Assembly (NCBI GenBank): GCA_942491465.1
Contig: CALOBA010000071.1
Location: 194,081 to 258,080 of the forward strand
Direction of reading: 5' to 3'
Length of the DNA stretch: 64,000 nt
Origin: CALOBA01 sp942491465
Lineage (GTDB): Bacteria > Pseudomonadota > Gammaproteobacteria > Chromatiales > Chromatiaceae
Shown: positions 34,588 to 42,131 of the stretch, in pieces
How positions within the stretch are numbered: position 1 is the stretch's first letter
Layout of the letters: each line of letters opens with the position of its first letter
The notes under the pieces: generated by a model
Databases searched by the model: none
What the model was told of the DNA's origin: nothing
What the model saw: only the letters and a program-made list of their open reading frames with translations
Position numbers and translations under genes: made by a program

Positions 34588-35337
34588 TCATAAATGCGCG
34601 GCTTTGCCGCGCAACTCCCGCTCCAGTTGTTTGATCTGTGTGTTCAACTCGACCTGTCGGTTGAACTGGGTTTCTTTTCGAATCTTACGCCTAAGCGCGT
34701 GGATGCGCGCCTCCAGCGCACGGCATTCCGTCAGGCGCGGTCTGCGCTGGCCGCGCTGCTCCAGCGCGGTTGCCAGCCGATAAGCGCCGCTGAGGTCGGC
34801 ACAGGCGAGGGCCACCCGTCGGTCCGCCAAGGCCGAGTAGAGGGCGTAAAAGTGGGTCTGGGGCAGATCCGCAAAACGCAGGCTGGCGAGGAATGCCTGT
34901 TGCGGTGGTGAGGGGGCGGTGGGAGATATCCAGTCCGTGAACAGGAAATCATCCGCAACGACTGCGCCCTTTTCGGCCGGACTGAATCGCTTGTGCGCCA
35001 AGCTCACCTGGTATTGATGATTGCTGATTTTTGATTGGTGATTGAAGAGGAGGGTCACCGGGTAAGAGATGGCTCGGTGGGTGGTTTGGGCCAAGCGGGC
35101 AACGCGCTTGGGCGATTTCAGGTCGGCTTCGAGCACGGCGATTTCGAGGTAGTCTCGTTCGCTGTCGCGGTAGGGCTGAATCGGGACCGTACTAGGTTTC
35201 AGTGTATAGGCCCAGATCAGGACGTCTAGGTCGTCGCGCAGGGCCTTCCGATCCGTGACGGTCAGCGCCACGTTCTCCTCGAACAATTTTTTGAAGATCC
35301 GCTTACCGAGCCGGGAGGTCTCCGGAAAGGCGAACAT
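34588..35337 (-). CDS. DUF4391 protein of defence locus
   Basis: A 249-residue protein with the family start MFAFPETSRLGKRIFKKLFE and a central YTLKPSTVPIQPYRDSERDY. The final third is helical and basic (ECRALEARIHALRRKIRKET, LNTQIKQLERELRGK) and may be a coiled coil. The family is regularly found beside helicase and type III methyltransferase genes but has no known activity. The stretch FNHQSKISNHQYQ (around 35010-35045) is encoded by the AT-rich intergenic repeat, here in frame inside the gene. A decayed paralogue starts at 13955. Confidence 0.85.
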   Translation of the reverse strand: MFAFPETSRLGKRIFKKLFEENVALTVTDRKALRDDLDVLIWAYTLKPSTVPIQPYRDSERDYLEIAVLEADLKSPKRVARLAQTTHRAISYPVTLLFNHQSKISNHQYQVSLAHKRFSPAEKGAVVADDFLFTDWISPTAPSPPQQAFLASLRFADLPQTHFYALYSALADRRVALACADLSGAYRLATALEQRGQRRPRLTECRALEARIHALRRKIRKETQFNRQVELNTQIKQLERELRGKAAHL

Positions 35338-35412
35338 TGATGATTGTAGATCGCTGATTGTAGATTACGTCACGGCTCTTTCTCCTAAGAATCAACAATC
35401 ATCAATCTCAAA

Positions 35413-36198
35413 TCAACAATGAATCATTTGCACGGCTGACGCGGCCAGGAGCCGGCTGAGCGGTTCCAGGTCCAGCATCTGGGCATGCTGACAGATCGTG
35501 AGGACCCGGTCGAAGTGGGTCTCCAGCAGCTGTTGGATCTGATACTTGCCGTCGACCACGCCGTCGGTGATGTACAGGGCAAGGATCTCAGCGGCCTTGG
35601 CCAGGTGATACAGGCCGATCAGCTCCAGCGCGGCGGCCTTGGCCGTTGCGGGATCTTGGCCTTCGAGATACTGCTGCTCGAACTCGGCCTGGGCGTCACG
35701 TAGTCGGGCCACGCCGTCGAGCACCGCATCCCGATCTGTCCATCCCTGCTTGCGAATCAGACAAAGCCAGACGTCCAAGATGGTCGACCAGGTCTGGGTG
35801 CGCCAATCGGCGGTTTCCGGCGCAAGCTCCGGCCACGGCTCCTCGCTGAGCCAACGGGCGGCGTCCGCGCCCTTGTCGCCCAACACGGCGAGCGCGCCGG
35901 CGCGCAGCAGAAACGCCGCTGCCTCCACCCGATCTGTCGGTCTGGGCATTGCCCGCATCAACCGGAAGGCGTCGGCAGCACACAGACGAAGATTCCGTTG
36001 GGCTGCTTCGTTGTCCTTGTCCGTGGCCAACAGCAGATCGAGAACCACAAGCTCCAACGCTTCAGCGGCTCGTGCCATGAGCTGCGCGTGTTCGTTGAGC
36101 GGCTGCTTGAGCAGTTCGCGATGAATCTGAGCCCGACTGGCCTGGCACAAGGCATCCGCTCTGGTCGAGGCAATCAGATCGAGTAACCGCCCGCTCAT
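35413..36198 (-). CDS. Uncharacterised helical protein in defence locus
   Basis: A 261-residue, almost fully helical protein without membrane segments. Parts such as MARAAEALELVVLDLLLATD, AAAFLLRAGALAVLGDKGAD and YHLAKAAEILALYITDGVVD suggest TPR-like or HEAT-like packing. No family recognised. It overlaps the next upstream gene by 4 bases (ATGA) and sits where the decayed paralogous locus has a helicase C-terminus. A structural or adaptor role in a multi-gene defence system is only an inference. Confidence 0.7.
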   Translation of the reverse strand: MSGRLLDLIASTRADALCQASRAQIHRELLKQPLNEHAQLMARAAEALELVVLDLLLATDKDNEAAQRNLRLCAADAFRLMRAMPRPTDRVEAAAFLLRAGALAVLGDKGADAARWLSEEPWPELAPETADWRTQTWSTILDVWLCLIRKQGWTDRDAVLDGVARLRDAQAEFEQQYLEGQDPATAKAAALELIGLYHLAKAAEILALYITDGVVDGKYQIQQLLETHFDRVLTICQHAQMLDLEPLSRLLAASAVQMIHC

Positions 36199-36989
36199 GG
36201 TTTGTGCCCCGACAAGCGCGTCGGCAAGTCAGCAACGGAGCACGGCAAGTAGAGCGCGATCAGTTGGCAGCGGGCTGGATCTTGTAGGGAGTTGGCCAGC
36301 GCCTTGGCGCGCGCGCTTAGATCAAGCTCGTCCGGCTGGATGTCACGAATCAGGACGCCAAAGAGCGCGACCGCTCGATTCTCCGACTCCAGCAGCAACC
36401 CGACCGCCGAGTCAAACGATGCTTCGTGTTCCGTGCCGCGGCACCTTGGCCGGAGCCATTTCAGCAATTGCCCAATGAGCGTCAGGTTGTGTGCAAGCTC
36501 GTCGACCTGGTGTTTCATGCCACCTCGTCCGCTCATGACATTGGGCGGGGTGTTCTTGTCGCTTGATGTCTTGACCTCTCCCAGGGCCAAACGGACCACG
36601 TCTCCTTCCACTTGGAATCCGACCAGATCGGCGCCTGGTAGGCTTGCCTTCGGGGTACGCTTGTCCCGCTCCATGTTCCATGGCCAGACGACATGATGCG
36701 CCTGCTGTAGGTGGGCTTCGGCCATGGCTTCACCGATCGCCCAGTCCCGCTCCTCCGGCAACTCGGCGGCGAGAATGGCACCTAGGCTCTCGCGCTTGAA
36801 ACCCGTGTTGGCCAGGCCCCGCAGATGGGCCTCGAAGTCGTCCGCGCCTTCGCTGTCGTGAAGTCGTGCTTCGACTTCGCTGCACAGAAAGGCATCGAAT
36901 GCATCGTCAGCCTTCGGCTGTAACCCCCGCCAGTCGACCTGGCTTTGCGCCCCCTCGTAGCACAGGCTGCTGAACGCGATGCCGGTCAC
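36195..36989 (-). CDS. Putative PD-(D/E)xK-like protein in defence locus
   Basis: A 264-residue protein. AIGEAMAEAHLQQAHHVVWP, then LPGADLVGFQVEGDVVRLAL followed by GEVKTSSD has the D...ExK spacing of PD-(D/E)xK nucleases (GADLVGF, then GEVK). MSGRGGMKHQVDELAHNLTL and ALFGVLIRDIQPDELDLSAR are further conserved-looking blocks. It reminds me of HamA-type nucleases paired with helicases, but I cannot confirm the family. It overlaps genes on both sides by 4 bases, in an operon with the helical protein 35413-36198. Confidence 0.65.
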   Translation of the reverse strand: MTGIAFSSLCYEGAQSQVDWRGLQPKADDAFDAFLCSEVEARLHDSEGADDFEAHLRGLANTGFKRESLGAILAAELPEERDWAIGEAMAEAHLQQAHHVVWPWNMERDKRTPKASLPGADLVGFQVEGDVVRLALGEVKTSSDKNTPPNVMSGRGGMKHQVDELAHNLTLIGQLLKWLRPRCRGTEHEASFDSAVGLLLESENRAVALFGVLIRDIQPDELDLSARAKALANSLQDPARCQLIALYLPCSVADLPTRLSGHKP

Positions 36990-37192
36990 GACTGGAGGTC
37001 CGGCAGGACGATCAGGTACGCAACGACCTCGAAGTCGTCGATTCCCCGGAAGCTGTCGTTGCTCAGCACGGTGCCGCCAGGTTGGAACAGGCTCTTGATG
37101 TGCCGGCGTGATCGGGCAATGGTCAGCAGGTCCAGGAGCTGAAGGTTGAGGACGTCGTAGTGGAAGCGGTCGGCCAGGTCACCGTCTTTCAT
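36986..37192 (-). CDS. Small hypothetical protein in defence locus
   Basis: 68 residues, beginning MKDGDLADRFHYDVLNLQLL and ending FEVVAYLIVLPDLQS. The start at 37192 gives ATGA overlaps with both neighbouring genes; the open frame extends 9 codons further without support. No family recognised. It may be a subunit of the same complex as the next two genes. Confidence 0.6.
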   Translation of the reverse strand: MKDGDLADRFHYDVLNLQLLDLLTIARSRRHIKSLFQPGGTVLSNDSFRGIDDFEVVAYLIVLPDLQS

Positions 37193-37404
37193 CGGTGCTG
37201 TAGGTCGTCCGGGCCACACTCCGACTCGTCGTCACCGAAGGCACGGGCAAGCCCGTCGGCGGCGAGGCTTGCCCAATCCGCTCGGGTATCGTCGGTGGGT
37301 TCCAGCAGGGTCACCAACAGACGGGCGTTTGGCGCAAGCAAGACGGGCTCTTCCAGATGGATGCTGCGGCCATCGTAGTGGGCTTGGATCGTGATTGCGG
37401 GCAT
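37189..37404 (-). CDS. Small antitoxin-like protein
   Basis: 71 residues: TIQAHYDGRSIHLEEPVLLA is followed by a strand NARLLVTLLEP and an acidic tail ending DESECGPDDLQHR. The pattern (IxAHYDGxxIxLxEP...LLVTVL) is that of short antitoxin proteins usually paired with PIN toxins. No PIN toxin is next to it; the downstream 68-residue protein does not look like one. It is the first well-supported gene of the operon. Confidence 0.65.
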   Translation of the reverse strand: MPAITIQAHYDGRSIHLEEPVLLAPNARLLVTLLEPTDDTRADWASLAADGLARAFGDDESECGPDDLQHR

Positions 37405-37428
37405 GGAGACCTCGACAGAATTTGGACG

Positions 37429-37623
37429 TCAGGTGCGTTCGACACGGTACAACGCGAACGGCAGCGGGGCGAAGTCCAGGTTCAGGTGTTCGTCGTTCAG
37501 GATGCGCGTCGAGACGAAACGTGCGGCGGCAAACACCAGATTCGGCCTGTCCGGCTTGGCCTCGCCGATGGCCCGCGTCAGTCTCAGCGCCGCGCCAGTG
37601 CCCTGATTCAGGTCGTCAGTTAT
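37429..37623 (-). CDS. Short open frame with Shine-Dalgarno but no standard start
   Basis: A 64-residue frame (TDDLNQGTGAALRLTRAIGE, then NLVFAAARFVSTRILNDEHL and FALYRVERT) ends 25 bases before the antitoxin-like gene. A strong GGAGGAGGAG lies upstream, but the codon at the expected place is ATA (37621-37623). It may be a gene inactivated by ATG to ATA change, or a remnant of a longer one. Confidence 0.35.
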   Translation of the reverse strand: MTDDLNQGTGAALRLTRAIGEAKPDRPNLVFAAARFVSTRILNDEHLNLDFAPLPFALYRVERT

Positions 37624-37937
37624 GGGCGTTGCTCCTCCTCCCTACATTAAATCGGTCAGGGGGGAATGTCACACCTACATTGACCTAGAGGGCTTCGCCT
37701 TGCTTGACCGCCGTGAACGCCTCGCTTAGGCTCGCGGTTTGTCCCAGCGGCCCGACGGCATCGAGCGGCTGGCCCTTTCGCCCCCGGCTCGGGTGGGCGT
37801 CGATCGATGCGGGCGCGCTTGCAGACGGTCAGCCGCCGGGGGCCGATGTCCGCGTCGAGCATGCGCGTCCCGATCTCCCGACGATGGCGCCGCGGTGTTG
37901 ACAACGGCGGCGTCGAATCATGTCGGATCGACACCTA

Positions 37938-38035
37938 GGATCGGTTCAGAAACAAGTGGCGCAGACGCCCGCTCGCTGAACCTTTTGATTGGCCGTTTCG
38001 TGGTTGCGTCTGCACCACTTGTTTCTGAACCTTGA
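37938..38035 (+). mobile_element. 98-bp MITE, copy A, at the hisC start codon
   Basis: Ends GGATCGGTTCAGAAACAAGT and its near-inverse CTTGTTTCTGAACCTTGA give about 25 bp of inverted repeat. A 4-bp target CCTA is duplicated at 37934-37937 and 38036-38039. The A of the hisC ATG is the last base of the right target copy. Copy B at 50179-50276 is inverted and about 90% identical. Confidence 0.9.
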
Positions 38036-38038
38036 CCT

Positions 38039-39151
38039 ATGGGCACCAAGCACAACCCTTACCTCGCTATCGCTGCGGCGCAGATCGCCGGGCTGTCACC
38101 CTATGTGCCGGGCAAACCGGTCTCGGAGCTGGAGCGTGAGCTCGGCATCCGCGATTCGGTGAAGCTGGCCTCGAATGAGAATCCCCTGGGCCCCGGGCCG
38201 CTGGCGCGGGCCGCCTATCTGGCGGCCGCGGCGGAGCTGGAGCGTTATCCCGACGGCGGCGGCTTTGCGCTGCGCCGGGCGATCGCCGAGTATCACGGCC
38301 TGGATGCGGATCAGGTCACCATCGGCAACGGCTCCAACGACGTGCTGGATATGATCGCCCGCGCCTTCCTCGGCCCCGGCCGGGAGTCGGTCTTCTCCGA
38401 GCACGCCTTCGCCGTCTATCCCATCGCCACCCAGGCGGTCGGGGCGACAGCGCGGGTGGCCAAGGCGCGCGACTTCGGCCACGCGCTGGATGCGATGGCC
38501 GAGCTGGTGGGGCCGCAGACGCGCGTGGTCTGGATCGCCAATCCGAACAATCCCACCGGCACCTGGTTGCCGGCGGCGCCGCTGCGGGCATTCATTGCCG
38601 CGCTCCCGCAGACCTGCATCTGCGTCCTCGACGAGGCCTACACCGACTACGTGGATGAGCCGGACTACCCGGACGGCGTCGCCTGGCTGGCGGATTTTCC
38701 GAACCTGGTCGTGACCCGGACCTTCGCCAAGGTCCACGGGCTGGCGTCGTTGCGGGTGGGCTACGGGCTCAGTCACCCGGACCTGGCGGACCTGCTGAAC
38801 CGGGTGCGCCAGCCGTTCAACGTCAATACCCCGGCCCAGGCCGCGGCCGAGGCGGCGTTGGCCGATGACGCGCATATCGCCCGCTCGGTGGCCCATAACC
38901 GCAGCGAGATGGCGCGCCTGAGCGCAGGGCTTAAGGACCTCGGCTTGGGCCACATCCCGTCCGTCGGCAACTTCGTCACCGTGGATCTGGACCGGCCGGC
39001 GGGTCCGGTGGATCAGGCCCTGCTGCGCGCCGGGGTCATCTGTCGCCCGGTGGGCAACTACGGGCTGCCGAATCATCTGCGGGTCAGTGTCGGTCTGGAG
39101 CAGGAGAACACGCGCCTGCTCGAGACCCTGGAGCAGGTGCTGCGGTCATGA
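38039..39151 (+). CDS. hisC: Histidinol-phosphate aminotransferase
   Basis: A 370-residue class I/II PLP enzyme that converts imidazole acetol phosphate and glutamate to histidinol phosphate; beside tyrA it may also serve phenylalanine/tyrosine synthesis. KLASNENPLGPGPLAR, the ANPNNPTGTWLP asparagine motif, VLDEAYTDY and the PLP-lysine motif TRTFAKVHGLASLRVGYG are present. The N-terminal PYVPGKPVSELERELGI is characteristic. The ATG overlaps the end of an inserted MITE and has no Shine-Dalgarno sequence, so expression may have changed. It overlaps tyrA by 4 bases (ATGA). Confidence 0.95.
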   Translation: MGTKHNPYLAIAAAQIAGLSPYVPGKPVSELERELGIRDSVKLASNENPLGPGPLARAAYLAAAAELERYPDGGGFALRRAIAEYHGLDADQVTIGNGSNDVLDMIARAFLGPGRESVFSEHAFAVYPIATQAVGATARVAKARDFGHALDAMAELVGPQTRVVWIANPNNPTGTWLPAAPLRAFIAALPQTCICVLDEAYTDYVDEPDYPDGVAWLADFPNLVVTRTFAKVHGLASLRVGYGLSHPDLADLLNRVRQPFNVNTPAQAAAEAALADDAHIARSVAHNRSEMARLSAGLKDLGLGHIPSVGNFVTVDLDRPAGPVDQALLRAGVICRPVGNYGLPNHLRVSVGLEQENTRLLETLEQVLRS

Positions 39152-40044
39152 TCCGGCGATTGGCGATCATCGGGGTCGGACTCATCGGCGGCTCGCTGGC
39201 GCGGGCGCTGCGGGTTGCCGGCCTGGTGGAGGAGGTGATCGGCTGCGGGCGCTCCAAGGCGAACCTGGAGCAGGCCTTCGAACTGGGTGTGATCGACGGC
39301 TGTACCCATGACCCGGCCATTGCCGTCGACGGTGCCGACATGGTCTTCTTGGCCGTGCCCCTGGGCGCGATGCGCGGCACCTTGGAGCGCATCGACGGCA
39401 AGCTCGCCGACGGCGCCGTGGTGACCGACGGCGGCAGCGTCAAGGGCAGCGTGCTCGCCGACGTGCGTGCCGTCTTCGGCCAGCCGCCTCCCTGGTTCGT
39501 CGGCGGCCATCCGATCGCCGGCACCGAGCGCAGCGGCGTGGCCGCATCCTTCCCGGAACTCTACCGCAACCGCCGCGTCATCCTCACGCCGACCGCCGAG
39601 ACCAGCCCGGCCGCGACCGCCCGGGTCCGCGCCCTGTGGGAGGCCACCGGCGCCACCGTCACCGAGATGAGCGTCGAGCACCACGACGAGGTCCTGGCCG
39701 CCACCAGCCACCTGCCGCACATGCTCGCCTTCGGTCTGGTGGACGCGCTGGCCCGGATGCAGGAGAACGATGAGATCTTCCGCTATGCCGCCGGCGGCTT
39801 CCGCGACTTCACCCGCATCGCATCATCCAACCCGGTGATGTGGCGCGACATCTGCATCGCCAACCACGAATGCCTCGGCGACATGCTCGCCCGCTTCGGC
39901 GAGGAGATGACCGCCCTGGCCGACAGCATCCGCGCCGGTGACGGCGATCAGCTGCTGGAGATCTTCACGCGGGCGAAGGCGGCGCGGGACCGGTATGTGG
40001 ATGCGGTCGATGGCGGGGGGCCCGACAGCGGCGATTCCGGGTGA
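39148..40044 (+). CDS. tyrA: Prephenate (arogenate) dehydrogenase
   Basis: A 298-residue NAD(P)-dependent enzyme of tyrosine biosynthesis. The Rossmann motif IIGVGLIGGSLARALR is at residues 7-22, VVTDGGSVKGSVLADV and the substrate motif FVGGHPIAGTERSGV follow, and the catalytic histidine lies in this HPIAG block. LAATSHLPHMLAFGL and GGFRDFTRIASSNPVMW mark the dimerisation half. No ACT domain or chorismate mutase fusion is present. It is translationally coupled to hisC and converges with hisB, 9 bases apart. Confidence 0.95.
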   Translation: MIRRLAIIGVGLIGGSLARALRVAGLVEEVIGCGRSKANLEQAFELGVIDGCTHDPAIAVDGADMVFLAVPLGAMRGTLERIDGKLADGAVVTDGGSVKGSVLADVRAVFGQPPPWFVGGHPIAGTERSGVAASFPELYRNRRVILTPTAETSPAATARVRALWEATGATVTEMSVEHHDEVLAATSHLPHMLAFGLVDALARMQENDEIFRYAAGGFRDFTRIASSNPVMWRDICIANHECLGDMLARFGEEMTALADSIRAGDGDQLLEIFTRAKAARDRYVDAVDGGGPDSGDSG

Positions 40045-40053
40045 TTTAGGCCC

Positions 40054-40659
40054 CTAGAGCACACCCTTGGTCGACGGCATCGCATCGCCCATGCGCGGGT
40101 CGGGCTCGACGGCCATGCGCAGGGCCCGCCCGAAGGCCTTGAAGATGGTCTCGGCCTGGTGGTGGGCATTTTGGCCGCGCAGGTTGTCGATGTGCAGCGT
40201 CATGGCCGCGTGGTTGACCAGCCCTTGGAAGAACTCCACGAACAGGTCTACGTCGAAGCTGCCGATCATGCCCCGCGTGAAGGCACACTCGAAGGTCAGG
40301 CCGGGCCGGCCGGACAGGTCCACGACGACCCGGGACAGGGCCTCGTCCAGCGGCACATAGGCATGCCCGTAGCGGCGGATGCCGCGCTTGTCGCCGAGGG
40401 CCGCGGCCAGGGCCTGACCGAGGGTGATGCCGACATCCTCCACCGTGTGGTGGGCATCGATATGCAGATCGCCGGTGGCCTCGATGTCGATGTCGATCAG
40501 CCCGTGGCGGGCGACCTGATCGAGCATGTGCTCCAGGAACGGCACGCCGGTGCGCAGCCTGGCGCACCCGCTGCCGTCGAGGTCGACACGGACGCTGATC
40601 TGCGTCTCTTTGGTGTTGCGCTCGATCTGCGCGGTGCGATGGCTGGCGTCGGCGGACAT
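40054..40659 (-). CDS. hisB: Imidazoleglycerol-phosphate dehydratase
   Basis: A 201-residue monofunctional HisB, which dehydrates imidazoleglycerol phosphate in histidine synthesis. The two manganese-binding blocks DLHIDAHHTVEDVGITLG and NAHHQAETIFKAFGRALRMA are intact, as is the N-terminal RNTKETQISV. There is no phosphatase domain. No other his gene follows it in this window; tyrA converges from the other side. Confidence 0.95.
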   Translation of the reverse strand: MSADASHRTAQIERNTKETQISVRVDLDGSGCARLRTGVPFLEHMLDQVARHGLIDIDIEATGDLHIDAHHTVEDVGITLGQALAAALGDKRGIRRYGHAYVPLDEALSRVVVDLSGRPGLTFECAFTRGMIGSFDVDLFVEFFQGLVNHAAMTLHIDNLRGQNAHHQAETIFKAFGRALRMAVEPDPRMGDAMPSTKGVL

Positions 40660-41003
40660 ATCCGGGCTCCGGTTGTAAGGTTCAGTCGGTGTGACGGCAT
40701 TAGATGGGGATTAGAGCACAAAGGCGCATCCGGGCGGCCCGCAGCAGACGTGCCCAAGGGCACTCGAGTCCTGGAAACATCGACGCGGTATCGATTCGCG
40801 CCCTCGCGTGAGATTCATGAATGCGGCAACCAGGCCGCAGGAAAGTCGAGACAACGGCACCGCCCACCAAATCCGACAAAATCCGTCGGGTTCTTTTCTC
40901 CCCCCGCTGGTGATAAAACGGTTTCCGAACCGGTCTGGTTGACATAGGTCAACCTGCCGGTCCTCAGATCCCCAAGAACGCTAACCACCCTGCGGAGCTT
41001 CCC
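40660..41003. other. Intergenic region upstream of hvfA and hisB
   Basis: 344 bases between divergent hisB and hvfA. No gene seen. The right part contains the dyad described next. Confidence 0.5.
40927..40961 (+). promoter_or_regulatory. Dyad and possible ECF promoter of the hvf-like operon
   Basis: GGTTGAC-ATAG-GTCAACC (40937-40954) is a 7-bp dyad extended by ACCGG and CCGGT at its edges. The same stretch contains GAACC, 16 bases and GTC, which fits an ECF-sigma promoter pattern, and an embedded TTGACA. It lies about 45 bases before the hvfA start. Which reading is right cannot be decided by eye. Confidence 0.45.
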
Positions 41004-41234
41004 ATGTCCAAGAAGACCATTACCCCCGTCGCCGCCATCGTCGGTGCCGCCCTGGTCGGCAGCCTGTCCGCCGTCGAGCTGGCCAATGCCGGAGACAACC
41101 CGTTCGCCGCCGCCGCCGTCGATGCCGGCTACACGCAGATCGCCGGTGCCGAGGGCAGCTGTGGCGGCGAGGGTAGCTGCGGGGAAGGCAAGTGCGGCGG
41201 TGAAGGCGAGGGTGACGGCGACGGCGACGCCTAA
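41004..41234 (+). CDS. hvfA: HvfA-like RiPP precursor with Cys-Gly-rich repeats
   Basis: A 76-residue secreted precursor peptide. A signal peptide (KKTITPVAAIVGAALVGSLS to ELANA) is followed by GDNPFAAAAVDAGYTQIAG and a core with EGSCGGEGSCGEGKCGGEG. The EGxCG units, here EGSCG, EGSCG and EGKCG, are the sites that MNIO enzymes convert to thiooxazole-type copper ligands in this family. The tail is Gly/Asp-rich. The next two genes encode the expected maturases. Expected role: periplasmic copper binding. Confidence 0.88.
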   Translation: MSKKTITPVAAIVGAALVGSLSAVELANAGDNPFAAAAVDAGYTQIAGAEGSCGGEGSCGEGKCGGEGEGDGDGDA

Positions 41235-41273
41235 GCCCTGCACCCGCGTCGACGCGGATCATCGCCAACCCCG

Positions 41274-42131
41274 ATGAAGGCTTATCCTTACCCCGTCGAA
41301 GGCGCGGGCCTCGGCCTGCGGCGGTCGTTCATCGCCGCCGCGGCGGAGCAACCGCCGTCCGACGTCGATTTCTTTGAGATCGCCCCGGAGAACTGGATCG
41401 GCGTCGGTGGCCGGTTCGGCCGGCTGCTGCGTGGGCTGACCGAGCAGTTCCCCTTCGTCTGCCACGGGCTGTCGCTCTCCATCGGCGCGCAGGCGCCCCT
41501 GGACTTCGAGCACCTGCGCCGCATCAAGGCGTTCCTGAGCCAGCACGACATCCGCTGTTACACGGAGCACCTGAGCTACAGCTCCGACGACGGCCACCTC
41601 TATGACCTGCTGCCGCTGCCGTTCACCGAGGCCGCGGTGCAGCATGTTGCCGGTCGGGTCCGCCAGGTGCAGGACTGCCTCGGGCAGCGCATCGCCCTGG
41701 AGAACGTCTCCTACTATGCCGCCCCCGGTCAGGAGATGGCCGAGATCGCGTTCATCAACGCCGTGCTCACCGAGGCCGACTGCGACCTGCTGTTGGACGT
41801 CAACAACATCGTCGTCAATGCCATCAACCATCGCTACGACCCGGTCGCTTTCCTGACCGCGTTGCCCGCCGAGCGCATCCGCTACGCCCACATCGCCGGC
41901 CACTACCGCCAGGCCGAAGACCTGCGCGTCGACACCCACGGTGCCGATGTCATCGATCCGGTTTGGGAGCTGTTGGAGACGGCATATCAGCATTTCGGCG
42001 TCTTCCCGACGCTGCTGGAGCGTGACTTCAACATCCCGCCCTTGCCGGAACTGCTCTCCGAGGTCCGGCACATCACCGAGATCCAGCAGCGTCAGCTCAA
42101 CGCGCTGCGGGGGCATGTCGTCAATGCATGA
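41274..42131 (+). CDS. hvfB: HvfB-like MNIO (DUF692) peptide maturase
   Basis: A 285-residue multinuclear non-haem iron-dependent oxidative enzyme with a TIM-barrel fold, expected to modify the cysteines of the HvfA-like peptide. GAGLGLRRSFI, DFFEIAPENWIGVGGRFGR, HGLSLSIGAQAPLDFEH and the metal-binding LENVSYYA, LLLDVNNIVVNAINH and YAHIAGHY segments are present. The start at 41274 is 40 bases after hvfA. It overlaps hvfC by 8 bases, which fits a fixed complex. Confidence 0.92.
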   Translation: MKAYPYPVEGAGLGLRRSFIAAAAEQPPSDVDFFEIAPENWIGVGGRFGRLLRGLTEQFPFVCHGLSLSIGAQAPLDFEHLRRIKAFLSQHDIRCYTEHLSYSSDDGHLYDLLPLPFTEAAVQHVAGRVRQVQDCLGQRIALENVSYYAAPGQEMAEIAFINAVLTEADCDLLLDVNNIVVNAINHRYDPVAFLTALPAERIRYAHIAGHYRQAEDLRVDTHGADVIDPVWELLETAYQHFGVFPTLLERDFNIPPLPELLSEVRHITEIQQRQLNALRGHVVNA

